Notes under the pieces: generated by a model | Told to the model about the DNA's origin: nothing | Databases searched by the model: none | Seen by the model: the letters and a program-made list of their open reading frames with translations, nothing else | Made by a program: the position numbers and the translations under genes | Origin: Alicyclobacillus pomorum DSM 14955 | GTDB lineage: Bacteria; Bacillota; Bacilli; Alicyclobacillales; Alicyclobacillaceae | NCBI RefSeq assembly: GCF_000472905.1 | Contig: NZ_AXAR01000003.1 | Span: 3,054 to 67,053 of the forward strand | DNA length: 64,000 bases | Direction: 5' to 3' | In this document: positions 54,934 to 63,481 of the stretch, piece by piece | How the letters are laid out: the number at the start of each line of letters is the position of its first letter | Position numbering within the stretch: the first letter of the stretch is position 1

Positions 54934-54966
54934 ATAAAAAAACGGCGAGCCATTGCGCTCGCCGTG
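54934..54966 (-). terminator. Terminator of the malic enzyme gene
   Basis: ACGGCGAGC (54942-54950) pairs with GCTCGCCGT (54957-54965); on the minus strand the stem is followed by seven T. It lies 26 bases after the stop. Confidence 0.9.
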
Positions 54967-54990
54967 TCATCGATGGATGGTCGTATCTTG

Positions 54991-56436
54991 TTACAGCGGC
55001 AGGCTCACAGTGCCCATGTCTGGGGACTGACTGAATTCTTTGCGGGCTGTGCCAGTGCGAATGGCCGCTTCCATGACGGCCTTACTGACCGCTTTCACCA
55101 CGTCTTGGTTAAACACACTCGGAACGATGTACTGCTCATTCAGTTGGTCCGACGGTACGCAATCAGCAATCGCATGTGCTGCGGCCAGCTTCATCGCTTC
55201 GTTAATCTCTTTTGCGCGTGCATCCAGCGCACCGCGAAAGATACCAGGAAAACACAGAACATTATTAATTTGGTTGGGGTAATCAGACCGCCCGGTAGCC
55301 ATGATTCGGACGTACGGCTCGGCTTCTTCAGGTGCAATCTCAGGCGTCGGGTTGGCCATCGCGAATACAATTGGATCCCTGGCCATGGTTTTCAAGTGCT
55401 CGACAGTCAGGACGCCCGGACCGGACACACCGATGAACACGTCGGCGCCGCGAATGGCGTCACTCAAGCTCCCTCGCTCGTTCTCAAAATTGGTGTGACG
55501 ACTGTACCACTCCTTGACGGGATTTTGATAGTGCCTTGACCTTTCAATAATGCCTGCGCGGTCGACGCCGATAATATTCCGTACACCCGAAGACAGGAGT
55601 ATCTTTGTACACGCCACGCCGGCGGCTCCGACGCCGCACACCACCACTCGCAAGTCCTCCATCTTCTTGCCAACAATTTTGAGTGCATTCAGGAGTCCAG
55701 CGAGCATCACGACTGCCGTGCCATGCTGGTCATCGTGGAAAACGGGGATATCCAGCTCGTTTCGAAGCCGGTCTTCAATCTCGAAGCATCGAGGCGATGA
55801 AATGTCCTCCAGATTGATACCCCCAAAAACAGGTGCCATGGCTTTCACAATCTGCACGATTTCATCCACACTCTGCGTTGACAGGCAGATGGGAAACGCG
55901 TCGAGATCCGCAAATTGCTTGAACAGCATCGCCTTTCCTTCCATCACAGGAATCGCTGCTTCGGGGCCAATGTCGCCAAGTCCGAGTACCGCTGATCCAT
56001 CCGACACCACCGCAATGGTGTTTCGTTTGATGGTCAACTGGAACACCTTCGACTTGTCTTCGTGGATGGCTTGACACACTCGGGCGACTCCCGGGGTGTA
56101 GACCTTCGACAGGTCGTCCCTGTTCTTCACTGGTATCTTCAATTGTGTTCCGATTTTTCCACCCAGATGGACCAAAAAGGTGCGATCGGACATGTGTACA
56201 ATCTGTACCCCGTCCTGCTGTTTGAGTTCGTGGACCACTTTGTCGAGCACGTCAGGACCAGGCACATTGACCGTCAGGTCGCGCGTGGAGTTGTCCTTCT
56301 CGACGTGGATGACATCCACCGCGACAATGTCCCCTCCTGCCTCGCTAATCGCGTGGTACGCGGTACTGAAGGGAATGCCTGATGCAATTTTCAACCGAAA
56401 GGTGACGCTCAACGTTCCTACATGTGATCCTGCCAT
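54991..56436 (-). CDS. NAD(P)-dependent malic enzyme with N-terminal ACT domain
   Basis: A 481-residue malic enzyme that decarboxylates malate to pyruvate. Residues about 8-85 form an ACT-type regulatory domain (VTFRLKIASGIPFSTAYHAI). The catalytic core has VYTPGVARVCQAI, SDGSAVLGLGDIGPEAAIPV, the metal segment FHDDQHGTAVVML and the nucleotide fold VVCGVGAAGVACTKIL. This is the length and plan of the MalS/YtsJ-like short bacterial enzymes. GAGGAGG precedes ATG 56436. Single-gene unit with a strong terminator. Cofactor choice cannot be read with certainty. Confidence 0.9.
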   Translation of the reverse strand: MAGSHVGTLSVTFRLKIASGIPFSTAYHAISEAGGDIVAVDVIHVEKDNSTRDLTVNVPGPDVLDKVVHELKQQDGVQIVHMSDRTFLVHLGGKIGTQLKIPVKNRDDLSKVYTPGVARVCQAIHEDKSKVFQLTIKRNTIAVVSDGSAVLGLGDIGPEAAIPVMEGKAMLFKQFADLDAFPICLSTQSVDEIVQIVKAMAPVFGGINLEDISSPRCFEIEDRLRNELDIPVFHDDQHGTAVVMLAGLLNALKIVGKKMEDLRVVVCGVGAAGVACTKILLSSGVRNIIGVDRAGIIERSRHYQNPVKEWYSRHTNFENERGSLSDAIRGADVFIGVSGPGVLTVEHLKTMARDPIVFAMANPTPEIAPEEAEPYVRIMATGRSDYPNQINNVLCFPGIFRGALDARAKEINEAMKLAAAHAIADCVPSDQLNEQYIVPSVFNQDVVKAVSKAVMEAAIRTGTARKEFSQSPDMGTVSLPL

Positions 56437-57020
56437 AGCCGATGCCTCCTCAAGTACAATCGTCCGCGGACGGTCGTCCAGTGATGCTTTGGTGGCGAGC
56501 CACTCACCAGCGAAACACTGGCTTGTGTGGCGCAGCGTGAATGGTGTTCCAACCCGACAAAGCTGCTGTAATTCTCAAACGTTAGACAATACGAAATACG
56601 TTGCAATCATTGATTTTCCTCTTTCGGGTGAGGAGTTTACACAGAATTTTTTATACACTCTCTCCAGCGCTAACATTCACGTTTGCATGTACTCTATTGG
56701 ACACTTGACCGCGAGCTTGCTAAACTTGTTTCGAATAGAACTGTACCGCATGGGGACGTGTAGCGGGGGGCCAACCCTCAGGTAGGCGTGTGATTTCGCA
56801 TGCCATTTTCCCCTCATCCTACGAAGAACCAATCCGCGTTTTTGTTCACCACAGTAGGGCATGCTGACTGGGGTGGACTTTCTTCGCGTCGCTGCGCCGG
56901 TACCTTGACACCGGATAGAGGAACGGCGCGTTCTTCGCAGGATACGCGTAAAGCCCCACGGAACCGATGTAATGCGGTTCCGCGGTACAACATGTGAATA
57001 ATATTAAGGAGGAATGACTT
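56437..57020 (+). promoter_or_regulatory. Long structured leader of the OPT transporter gene
   Basis: No gene fits this 584-base stretch. A promoter-like TTGGAC (56697-56702), 18 bases, TAAACT (56721-56726) would give a leader of nearly 290 bases. From 56869 it is rich in pairing: TGGGG (56869-56873) with CCCCA (56954-56958), GCGCCG with CGGCGC, CCGGT with ACCGG, CGCGT with ACGCG, and a terminal stem CGGAACCG/CGGTTCCG (about 56959-56982) 23 bases before AAGGAGG. It matches none of the riboswitch consensuses I know, including T-box, lysine, TPP and SAM. Confidence 0.45.
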
Positions 57021-58901
57021 CTGCAGTCCAAGCAATCTTCAGACTTTCAACCGTTCATTTCTCCAGACGAGCGTCCCAGGGAACTCACTCTGACTGCGGT
57101 CATTCTCGGCGTGGTGCTGGCGATTGTCTTTGGCGCGGCAAACGCCTACCTCGGTCTGATCATCGGCATGACCATCAGTGCGTCCATCCCTGCATCGGTG
57201 ATATCGATGGCGATTATTCGAGGCTTGCTTCGGAGAAACTCGATTCTGGAAAACAACATTGTACAAACCATGACCACTGCCGGCGAAGCATTGGCTTCAG
57301 GTGCGATTTTTACGTTGCCCGCCTTGTTCCTGTGGCGAGCAAACCCCAAGATGTTCACCATTACGCTGATTGTTCTTACGGGCGGCGTGCTAGGTGTCCT
57401 GTTCATGATTCCGCTCCGGCGGATGCTGATTGTTCGTGAACACGGCAAGTTACCTTATCCGGAAGGTACAGCCTGCGCACGTGTGTTGATGGCGGGAGAG
57501 GAAGGCGGCCGGAAGGCGCGACTCGTCTTCGGTGGTCTTGCACTCGGGGGAGTGTTCAAATTTCTCGAAGACGGACTAACGCTCTTTCCGTCTGAAATTT
57601 CCACAAGAGTAGCTGGATTTCGTCAAGGTATGCTTGGCATGGACACACTGCCCTCGCTCCTCGGAGTCGGGTTTGTAGTCGGGCCGCGGATTGGCGCCTT
57701 GATGGCGGCAGGGGGAGTCTTTGCGTGGCTCGTGTTGATTCCGATGATTGCTTACTTCGGGCAACACGGCGTAGTGTCCCCAGCCACAGATGCCATCAGC
57801 GGTATGGATGCCTCGGACATTTGGGACCACTACATCCGCTATATTGGTGCAGGCGCAGTGGCTGCAGGCGGAATTATTAGTCTAGCCAGAACGCTCCCAA
57901 CCCTCTGGGGGACACTTCGAGGTGCAGTTGCTGGCTTGCGGATTGGTGGAGACATTGGGAACTTTGGTCAACTGCGTACCGAGCGCGACATTCCCCGCGT
58001 CTTCAGCATTGTTCTGGCAGTCGTTGCGCTGTTGGTCATCGCGTTCGCGCCACAGTTGAGCGTTGGTGTCATCGGCGCGCTTGGCGTCGTCGTTGTCGGA
58101 TTTCTATTTGTGACGGTGTCTTCGCGCATTGTCGGCATTGTCGGATCTTCTTCTGATCCGGTGTCTGGCATGACCATCGCGACGCTTCTGATTGTTGCCA
58201 CGGTCTACCGAGCGGCCGGGTATACCGGTATGAAGGGTATGGTTGCTTCCCTCATCGTCGGCGCTATTATCTGTACTGCAACTGCCGTTGCCGGTGACAT
58301 TTCGCAAGATTTGAAGACCGGCTACCTCGTTGGCGCTACGCCAAGAAATCAGCAGTTTGCTATGCTCATCGGGACGCTGGCGTCTGGTGTCACCATCGGT
58401 TGGGTGCTGCTGTTGTTGAACCATGCGTACGGTTTTGGCAGTAAGGCACTCCCGGCGCCAAAGGCTGTCATGATGAAGATGATTGTGGAAGGTATAATGA
58501 ACGCAAATATGCCATGGGATTTGATATTTATCGGTGCTGCATCTGCCATCGTCATGGAGTTGCTGGGCGTCGAGTCGCTTGCCGTCGCGGTTGGTATTTA
58601 CTTGCCTGTCTTTACGAGTATGTCGGTGTTTCTCGGCGGCCTGGTACGGTGGATTGTCACTAGAAAGCGGCGGGAGGACGCACAGGCGGATGGGGATGAG
58701 ATTGCAGAACGCGGCATTTTGGCGGCGTCTGGACTCATCGCTGGCGAATCGCTGATCGGTATTTTGCTCGCGGTCCTTGCTGGGGCAAAAATCCAATTGC
58801 CCACGGTCCAGATCTTTGGCAACACTGGATCGCTCATTCTGTACTTGTTGTTGGCTGTATGGCTGGGCTGGATAGCGCGGCGCTTGCGCAAGTCCGCATA
58901 A
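57021..58901 (+). CDS. OPT-family oligopeptide/metal-complex transporter, probable CTG start
   Basis: A 626-residue membrane protein with about 14-16 hydrophobic segments of the oligopeptide transporter (OPT) family. FGAANAYLGLIIGMTISASI near the N-terminus and KLPYPEGTACARVLMAGEEG (about residues 145-164) are hallmark segments. The conserved N-terminal region PDERPRELTLTAVILG is in frame only from 57018 on, where the single usable codon is CTG 57021, eight bases after AAGGAGG. The ATG at 57014 is one base from that site and in another frame; GTG 57111 would remove the conserved part. Either CTG initiates or an indel is present. A strong terminator follows. Confidence 0.88.
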   Translation: MQSKQSSDFQPFISPDERPRELTLTAVILGVVLAIVFGAANAYLGLIIGMTISASIPASVISMAIIRGLLRRNSILENNIVQTMTTAGEALASGAIFTLPALFLWRANPKMFTITLIVLTGGVLGVLFMIPLRRMLIVREHGKLPYPEGTACARVLMAGEEGGRKARLVFGGLALGGVFKFLEDGLTLFPSEISTRVAGFRQGMLGMDTLPSLLGVGFVVGPRIGALMAAGGVFAWLVLIPMIAYFGQHGVVSPATDAISGMDASDIWDHYIRYIGAGAVAAGGIISLARTLPTLWGTLRGAVAGLRIGGDIGNFGQLRTERDIPRVFSIVLAVVALLVIAFAPQLSVGVIGALGVVVVGFLFVTVSSRIVGIVGSSSDPVSGMTIATLLIVATVYRAAGYTGMKGMVASLIVGAIICTATAVAGDISQDLKTGYLVGATPRNQQFAMLIGTLASGVTIGWVLLLLNHAYGFGSKALPAPKAVMMKMIVEGIMNANMPWDLIFIGAASAIVMELLGVESLAVAVGIYLPVFTSMSVFLGGLVRWIVTRKRREDAQADGDEIAERGILAASGLIAGESLIGILLAVLAGAKIQLPTVQIFGNTGSLILYLLLAVWLGWIARRLRKSA

Positions 58902-58931
58902 TCAGATCCGAGGTCTGTACAACCAATCGTT

Positions 58932-58971
58932 GCCCGCAAAGCGTATAGGAGAGGCTTTGCGGGCTTTTTTT
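58932..58971 (+). terminator. Rho-independent terminator of the OPT gene
   Basis: GCCCGCAAAGC (58932-58942) and GCTTTGCGGGC (58954-58964) form a perfect stem, followed by seven T. Confidence 0.95.
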
Positions 58972-59042
58972 ATAAACTCACGAATCTACTCAACCACAAA
59001 GCTTCTTGCAGTGGTGGCAGGGTTTACGCCAGCAAGTGAGTT

Positions 59043-60221
59043 TTACCCCTTCACGATTTCCACGACGGACGCGGCTTCTGTTGCGCGTTGTCGCGCGGTT
59101 TCCACATCTTCTGCCGCACTCAGTGTGACGGCCAGTCGCCGTCCGATGGTGGCAGTCGGCTTTCCAAAGAACCGCACTTGTGTGCGCGGTATTGCGAGCG
59201 CTTTGTCTAGGCCTGAAATCCGATATTCGCTGGACTCCAGCGGAGACTTCACTGCATGGCTTGCACCCGGGTTCAAGAGTGTGATGCTTGGGATGGGGAA
59301 TCCGAGAATGGCACGCACATGTAACGCGAATTCCGAAAGGTCCTGGGTCACCAAAGTCACCAGCCCCGTGTCGTGTGGGCGAGGAGATACCTCGCTGAAG
59401 TAGACCATGTCTTGAGTGACGAATAGCTCAACCCCGAATACGCCATAACCACCAAGGGCATCTGTCAACGATTGGGCAATGTGTTCTGCCTGGCGTCGTT
59501 GTTCCTCGGTCAAGTTGTGAGGCTGCCAAGACACGATGTAATCTCCGTCTTTTTGCTGGTGTCCGATGGGGGCGCAAAAACGAGTGCCAGATACCGACCG
59601 GACCGTTAACAGCGTAATTTCCGAATCAAAAGGGATAAATTCTTCGACGATGACACGTGTGTTTTGGACGCGTCCCCCTTGCATGGCGTAGTTCCAGGAT
59701 GGTTCGACTTCGTCAAGTGACCTGCAGACGCTTTGTCCTTTTCCGGATGAACTCATCAGCGGTTTCACTACGCAGGGTGTGCCGATGTCTTGGACGGCCT
59801 GTTGCAGTTCAGTAAGGGAATTCGCGAACGCGTATCGAGCCGTGGGGAGCCCCAGCTCTTCTGCAGCCAGCCGTCGGATGCCCTCTCTATCCATGGTGAG
59901 CCGGGTTGCCGTCGCATTCGGGATCACGCGAAACCCTTCTCGCTCGAGTTCCTCGAGTGTAGCGGTGGCAATGGCCTCAATTTCGGGCACAATCACATCC
60001 GGGCGCTCCTGTTCGATGATGGAGCGCAGCTGTGCAGCGTCAAGCATGTTGATGACATGAGCCCGGTGGGCCACTTGCATGGCTGGGGCATGCGCATATC
60101 GGTCGACCGCAATGGTTTCGACACCCAACCGCTGTGCCTCAATGATGATTTCCTTTCCTAGCTCTCCTGAACCCAGTAACATCAGTTTGGTCGCGTTTTG
60201 AGACAATGGCGATCCGTACAT
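59043..60221 (-). CDS. purT: Formate-dependent phosphoribosylglycinamide formyltransferase
   Basis: PurT makes formyl-GAR from GAR, formate and ATP, a folate-free version of the third step of purine synthesis. The 392-residue ATP-grasp protein has [14 protein letters not shown] at the N-terminus, the Lys/Gly loop [15 protein letters not shown] (about residues 143-157), [17 protein letters not shown], and the metal-binding [19 protein letters not shown] 60221 is preceded by AAGGAGG at 11 bases; the frame runs 15 codons further, into the leader. It is controlled by the ZTP riboswitch directly upstream, which fits its purine/one-carbon role. Confidence 0.94.
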   Translation of the reverse strand: MYGSPLSQNATKLMLLGSGELGKEIIIEAQRLGVETIAVDRYAHAPAMQVAHRAHVINMLDAAQLRSIIEQERPDVIVPEIEAIATATLEELEREGFRVIPNATATRLTMDREGIRRLAAEELGLPTARYAFANSLTELQQAVQDIGTPCVVKPLMSSSGKGQSVCRSLDEVEPSWNYAMQGGRVQNTRVIVEEFIPFDSEITLLTVRSVSGTRFCAPIGHQQKDGDYIVSWQPHNLTEEQRRQAEHIAQSLTDALGGYGVFGVELFVTQDMVYFSEVSPRPHDTGLVTLVTQDLSEFALHVRAILGFPIPSITLLNPGASHAVKSPLESSEYRISGLDKALAIPRTQVRFFGKPTATIGRRLAVTLSAAEDVETARQRATEAASVVEIVKG

Positions 60222-60266
60222 ATTTTGTGGTACCTCCTTCATCGCATCGCAGTCGGATTGACGCAC

Positions 60267-60309
60267 AAAAAAGACCGCCTGGGATTCTTGTCAGAATGCC
60301 CAGGCGGTC
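60267..60309 (-). terminator. Regulatory terminator of the ZTP riboswitch
   Basis: GACCGCCTGGG (60309-60299 on the minus strand) pairs with CCCAGGCGGTC (60283-60273), with an inner ATTCT/AGAAT extension, followed by six T (60272-60267). ZTP binding should compete with this stem and permit purT transcription. Confidence 0.93.
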
Positions 60310-60375
60310 GGCTCGCGTAACGACTACACTCCCTTGTGGTTATCCACTGATCCGCCAGTCATGTAATCGTGCGTT
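60267..60375 (-). promoter_or_regulatory. ZTP (pfl) riboswitch upstream of purT
   Basis: On the minus strand the leader reads GACTGGCGG (60360-60352), GTGGATAACCAC, AGGGAGTG, then CCGACCGCCTGGGC (60313 to about 60298). These are the conserved blocks of the pfl motif in order and spacing, with the invariant CCGCCUGGGC that binds ZTP/ZMP. That last block is also the 5' arm of a terminator, giving the expected ligand-controlled switch. A weak TTGTAT-17-TACGCT further upstream may be the promoter. Known pfl targets are purine and one-carbon genes, which fits purT. Confidence 0.92.
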
Positions 60376-60603
60376 GATATTTTCGTTCGAATGAAGCGTA
60401 GCACATCGCGCACGGACATACAAGGGTTTCCGTCGACCATTTGTGTTCTCTGAACTCATGTGATTTTCATCGCAAGAAAGGCTAAACTTTTCTAAACGAA
60501 GTCAATTTTGAGGACGCTCAAAGTGAAAAGATCTGATTGCCACTGCGGGTATTCAAACAGTGTGTCCAGAATCCGAGGGACAGGAAACGGAGGTAACCGA
60601 AGT

Positions 60604-61164
60604 ATGCAACATACATCATCGGTCGTTGTCATTGTGCTGCTCGTTCTATTCGGGTTGTATCGACGGACTCGGAGAACCATCGGATTTCAAAAGTTCGTTA
60701 AAAGGCGTATGATCACGAGAATGGCGCTGTTGGCTGTCGTTGGCGTCCTTGTCTTGGTCATAGGATTCTTGCATCCGATGGTGTACATCTTTGATGCTAT
60801 TGGGATTGTCCTGGGCGGTATCATCGCGTACTACGCGATTCGTACGACATCGTTCGAGTGGCGTCAAGGCGCGTGGTTCTATCGGCCAAATCCATGGATT
60901 GGTGTGCTCCTTGTCGTGTTATTCATCGGGCGCATCGCCTACAGGGTGTATCAAGACTATGCGATGTTCGGTGCCACAGCCTCAGCCAACGGGCAATCTG
61001 CAGCCCAAGCGCAGTGGACCGTCTACTCTCATGAGCCGTTTACAGCCATCATTTTATTCACGTTAATTACCTACTACGTCGCATACTATACGTTCCTGAT
61101 TCGACGAGAACGGCATTTGGAAGCGAAGGGGGAAGCAAGCAACCGCGATTTTGAGAATGTATAA
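60604..61164 (+). CDS. CcdC-like (DUF1453) membrane protein
   Basis: A 186-residue membrane protein with about five hydrophobic segments (SVVVIVLLVLFGLYRR, ALLAVVGVLVLVIGFLHP, IFDAIGIVLGGIIAYYAIR, WIGVLLVVLFIGRIAY, FTAIILFTLITYYVAYYTFL). The pattern with RTTSFEWRQGAWFYRPNPW after the third span matches CcdC/DUF1453 proteins; Bacillus CcdC lies beside cytochrome c maturation genes but has no proven role. ATG 60604 follows GGAGGT; earlier codons of the ORF are unsupported. It is a single gene with a terminator. Confidence 0.78.
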   Translation: MQHTSSVVVIVLLVLFGLYRRTRRTIGFQKFVKRRMITRMALLAVVGVLVLVIGFLHPMVYIFDAIGIVLGGIIAYYAIRTTSFEWRQGAWFYRPNPWIGVLLVVLFIGRIAYRVYQDYAMFGATASANGQSAAQAQWTVYSHEPFTAIILFTLITYYVAYYTFLIRRERHLEAKGEASNRDFENV

Positions 61165-61185
61165 AGTCTGTAGAATCCGTGAAAG

Positions 61186-61211
61186 CACCTGCTGTGCAGC
61201 AGGTGTTTTTT
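61186..61211 (+). terminator. Rho-independent terminator of the CcdC-like gene
   Basis: CACCTGCTG (61186-61194) and CAGCAGGTG (61197-61205) form a tight stem, followed by TTTTTT. Confidence 0.88.
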
Positions 61212-61263
61212 GATGCAGCTCATGAGGTATCGATGGTTCCGAGCAAACATTTTCATCTGAATA

Positions 61264-61329
61264 TTGACAATAGTGTTCATTGAGTTTATATTACAAATAA
61301 ATACGATGTATATTGAAAAATGTAATATA
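61264..61329 (+). promoter_or_regulatory. paa operon promoter with a large inverted repeat
   Basis: TTGACA (61264-61269), 17 bases, TATATT (61287-61292). A perfect 9-base inverted repeat, TATATTACA (61287-61295) and TGTAATATA (61321-61329), begins on the -10 and ends just before the ribosome binding site. It is a likely operator for PaaX, encoded downstream, or for another phenylacetate regulator. Confidence 0.75.
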
Positions 61330-61343
61330 TCGAGGTGGGGCGC

Positions 61344-62282
61344 ATGGCTGTTGACTCGAGGGAGTTGCTCGTCGACAAGATTCGAAAGGGGTTCGTTGTC
61401 GAAAGTATCGACGACATGACAGAGGAGTACCTACACGCCTTGAAGCAAACGCTCATCATCACAGGAGACACGGAACTGGTCAGTGTTCCGGCTCTGCTCA
61501 CGGTGTACAAAGAAGCACCGTCGCTAAACCGGAAAATTACCACTTTGGCGATTATGCAAGATGAACTTGGCCACGCGCACATCGCCTATATATTGTTACA
61601 GCAACTTGGAGTAGATACGGTAGAGTTGTTATACAACCGCCCGGCACATCGTTGGAAAAACCCGTACGCGTTTGACTTCAAACTGAACAACTTTGTGGAG
61701 TTAGGCGCGTTTAACGCGTTGTACGACCGGGCTGGCTACACGCTATTGTCTGACGTTGGACAAAACACGTCCTATGGACCATGGCGGCGCGCGCTGGTCA
61801 AGGTCGACAAGGAGGAACTGTTTCACTTGCGGAACGGCGAATCCATTCTTCGCGAGGCAATGAAAGATCCAAAGAAACGTAAGGAAGTGGAAAAGGCGTT
61901 CCGGTGGATGTTTATCATGGCTTTGGAGTTCTTCGGAGTGTCTGATGAGCTGAAGAGCCGGACCACACAGCTTGACCTTAAACTGAAAGGAAAGACCAAT
62001 GACGAACTTCGTCAGGACTGGCTGTCCAAAGTGGTTCCATTCTGTGAGTCCATCGGCATCGACGTCCCTGCGCATTACGACGAAGAAACCGGAAAATTTG
62101 TGTTGGACTTCCCGTTTCCATGTAAGTTTGACGTGGAGCGGCAGGAGTGGCTGATGGACCAGCCAGACACTTGGGACAACGTGATCAAGCGGTTTAAGGC
62201 CCGAGGTCCGGAAAATGAAGCGTTTATTCACCGCATTCAAAAAGGATTTCACGAGTACGAACGTCTGCGCCGTTCCTCCTAA
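61344..62282 (+). CDS. paaA: 1,2-phenylacetyl-CoA epoxidase, subunit A
   Basis: PaaA is the catalytic di-iron subunit that epoxidises the ring of phenylacetyl-CoA, with PaaC as partner. The 312-residue protein has the diiron ligand motifs LAIMQDELGHAHIAY (ExxH, about residues 72-86) and KVDKEELFHLRNGE, and WMFIMALEFFGVSDELK near the C-terminal side. ATG 61344 follows GAGGTGG; three upstream ORF codons are dropped. It is first of the paa operon. Confidence 0.94.
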   Translation: MAVDSRELLVDKIRKGFVVESIDDMTEEYLHALKQTLIITGDTELVSVPALLTVYKEAPSLNRKITTLAIMQDELGHAHIAYILLQQLGVDTVELLYNRPAHRWKNPYAFDFKLNNFVELGAFNALYDRAGYTLLSDVGQNTSYGPWRRALVKVDKEELFHLRNGESILREAMKDPKKRKEVEKAFRWMFIMALEFFGVSDELKSRTTQLDLKLKGKTNDELRQDWLSKVVPFCESIGIDVPAHYDEETGKFVLDFPFPCKFDVERQEWLMDQPDTWDNVIKRFKARGPENEAFIHRIQKGFHEYERLRRSS

Positions 62283-62332
62283 ACTGGAGGCTTGTGTGCG
62301 TGTGGCAATGGGTCAGGAAAGGAGGCGACAGC

Positions 62333-62647
62333 ATGGGGGTTGACCGCTATTGGCGCGCTCTCCAGGAAGTGATGGATCCCGAGTTTCCCATTTCGGTGGT
62401 CGACATGGGGCTCATTCGTGGGATTCACCATTCGTCAGACGGTGAGGTATTGGTGACGATGACCTTTACGTCGGTATCTTGCGCCTGTATGCAGTGGATT
62501 GAATCCGACATCCGAGAACGATTGCTGCGATTGGACGGTGTACACAGCGTTCGCGTAGAGGTTATCTGGGATCCACCTTGGAATGCCAATCAAATGACCG
62601 ACAGGGGGAAGCAAACCTTGCAGAGTTGGGGGGTAGCTGTATCGTGA
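62333..62647 (+). CDS. paaD: PaaD N-terminal part (DUF59/MIP18 domain only)
   Basis: A 104-residue DUF59 protein thought to help iron-sulfur or metal-centre maturation of the epoxidase. It contains EVMDPEFPISVVDMGLIRGI (residues about 9-28), VTMTFTSVSCACMQWIESDI with two Cys near the expected cluster site, and VEVIWDPPWNANQMTDRGK. Typical PaaD proteins are about 160 residues and end in a zinc-ribbon; that part is missing here and is found as a separate gene at 63448. AAAGGAGG precedes ATG 62333. The stop overlaps the paaB start (GTGA). Confidence 0.88.
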   Translation: MGVDRYWRALQEVMDPEFPISVVDMGLIRGIHHSSDGEVLVTMTFTSVSCACMQWIESDIRERLLRLDGVHSVRVEVIWDPPWNANQMTDRGKQTLQSWGVAVS

Positions 62648-62907
62648 GCAAAGACCACGTTACCAAGAGGTACGACGTGTTTGCACGAAGTCAGCGCGGT
62701 GGGCCGCTGTATCACATCGGGATGGTGGAAGCGTTTTCGGACGACCTCGCAAAAGTATATGCGCATACGACATACGACGAGGAAAGCTGGTTTGAGATGT
62801 GCGTAGTACCTGCTGAACAAATGCGGTGGGTCATTGAACCGAAAGCGTTGTATCCGAGGGAGGGGGTGAATGGACGTGGACACGTGGTCGTGGGTCAACG
62901 TTCTTGA
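62644..62907 (+). CDS. paaB: 1,2-phenylacetyl-CoA epoxidase, subunit B
   Basis: PaaB is the small structural subunit that bridges PaaA/PaaC dimers in the epoxidase. The 87-residue protein has the family pattern RYDVFARSQRGGPLYHIGMV at the N-terminus and ARVY-like DLAKVYAHTTYDEESWFEMCVVP. GTG 62644 overlaps the paaD stop, suggesting coupled translation. The gene end overlaps paaC by 38 bases. Confidence 0.9.
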   Translation: MSKDHVTKRYDVFARSQRGGPLYHIGMVEAFSDDLAKVYAHTTYDEESWFEMCVVPAEQMRWVIEPKALYPREGVNGRGHVVVGQRS

Positions 62908-63481
62908 AGCGCTGGCGGACAACAAGTTTGTGCTCGGAGATCAGCTGGTGGAAGTCGGCATCAGCGCTCCGGAACTGCAATCGGCGTTGGCAGCGGTGGC
63001 CATTGCGCAGGGCGAATTGGGACACGCGCGCCATTTATACCACTGGTCTCACGAACTTCAGGGGATTGACAAGGATGTCGCCGAGGAGTCGGGAAACTCT
63101 TTGCCCATCTTACAGTTCCATGAGAATTGGATAGAACTGATGGTCTCCGTTCTTGGGCTGAATGTTGCCACAAAAGTCGTCCTGGACTATTTGCGCCAAG
63201 TTGGTGGAGCCGCAGTCGTGCAAAAAACCACAAAGATGTTGGATGAAATGGACGAACACATCACCTTTGCCACGGAGTGGTGTCGCCGGTTTCGACACGA
63301 AACGGGAGCCATACCCAGACTGTACGAGGAGTCCGTGACGAGACTGGTAAGGGAATTCAGCACATGGCTTCACAAGATTGAACAGCAATTGAGGGACGTG
63401 GAGCCACCTGACCTGACAGGGTTGTTTTGCAAGGAGATGGAGTCCAAATGCAGTCCCTTAACCACAGGCCATCCCGCGTGA
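62870..63481 (+). CDS. paaC: 1,2-phenylacetyl-CoA epoxidase, subunit C
   Basis: PaaC is the ferritin-like partner subunit of PaaA. The 203-residue protein resembles PaaC in LADNKFVLGDQLVEVGISAP at the N-terminus and AIAQGELGHARHLYHW (about residues 44-59). It is shorter than the usual 240-250 residues, mainly in the middle and C-terminal part. GGGAGGGGGTGA stands directly before ATG 62870. The next gene, the PaaD-like zinc-ribbon, overlaps its end by 34 bases. Confidence 0.88.
   Translation: MDVDTWSWVNVLEALADNKFVLGDQLVEVGISAPELQSALAAVAIAQGELGHARHLYHWSHELQGIDKDVAEESGNSLPILQFHENWIELMVSVLGLNVATKVVLDYLRQVGGAAVVQKTTKMLDEMDEHITFATEWCRRFRHETGAIPRLYEESVTRLVREFSTWLHKIEQQLRDVEPPDLTGLFCKEMESKCSPLTTGHPA

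Noticed and set aside
56959-56995. T-box-like sequence before the OPT gene
   Set aside because: GCGGTTCCGCGG has a passing likeness to the T-box antiterminator, but the conserved GGGTGGNACCGCG and the stem I elements are absent.
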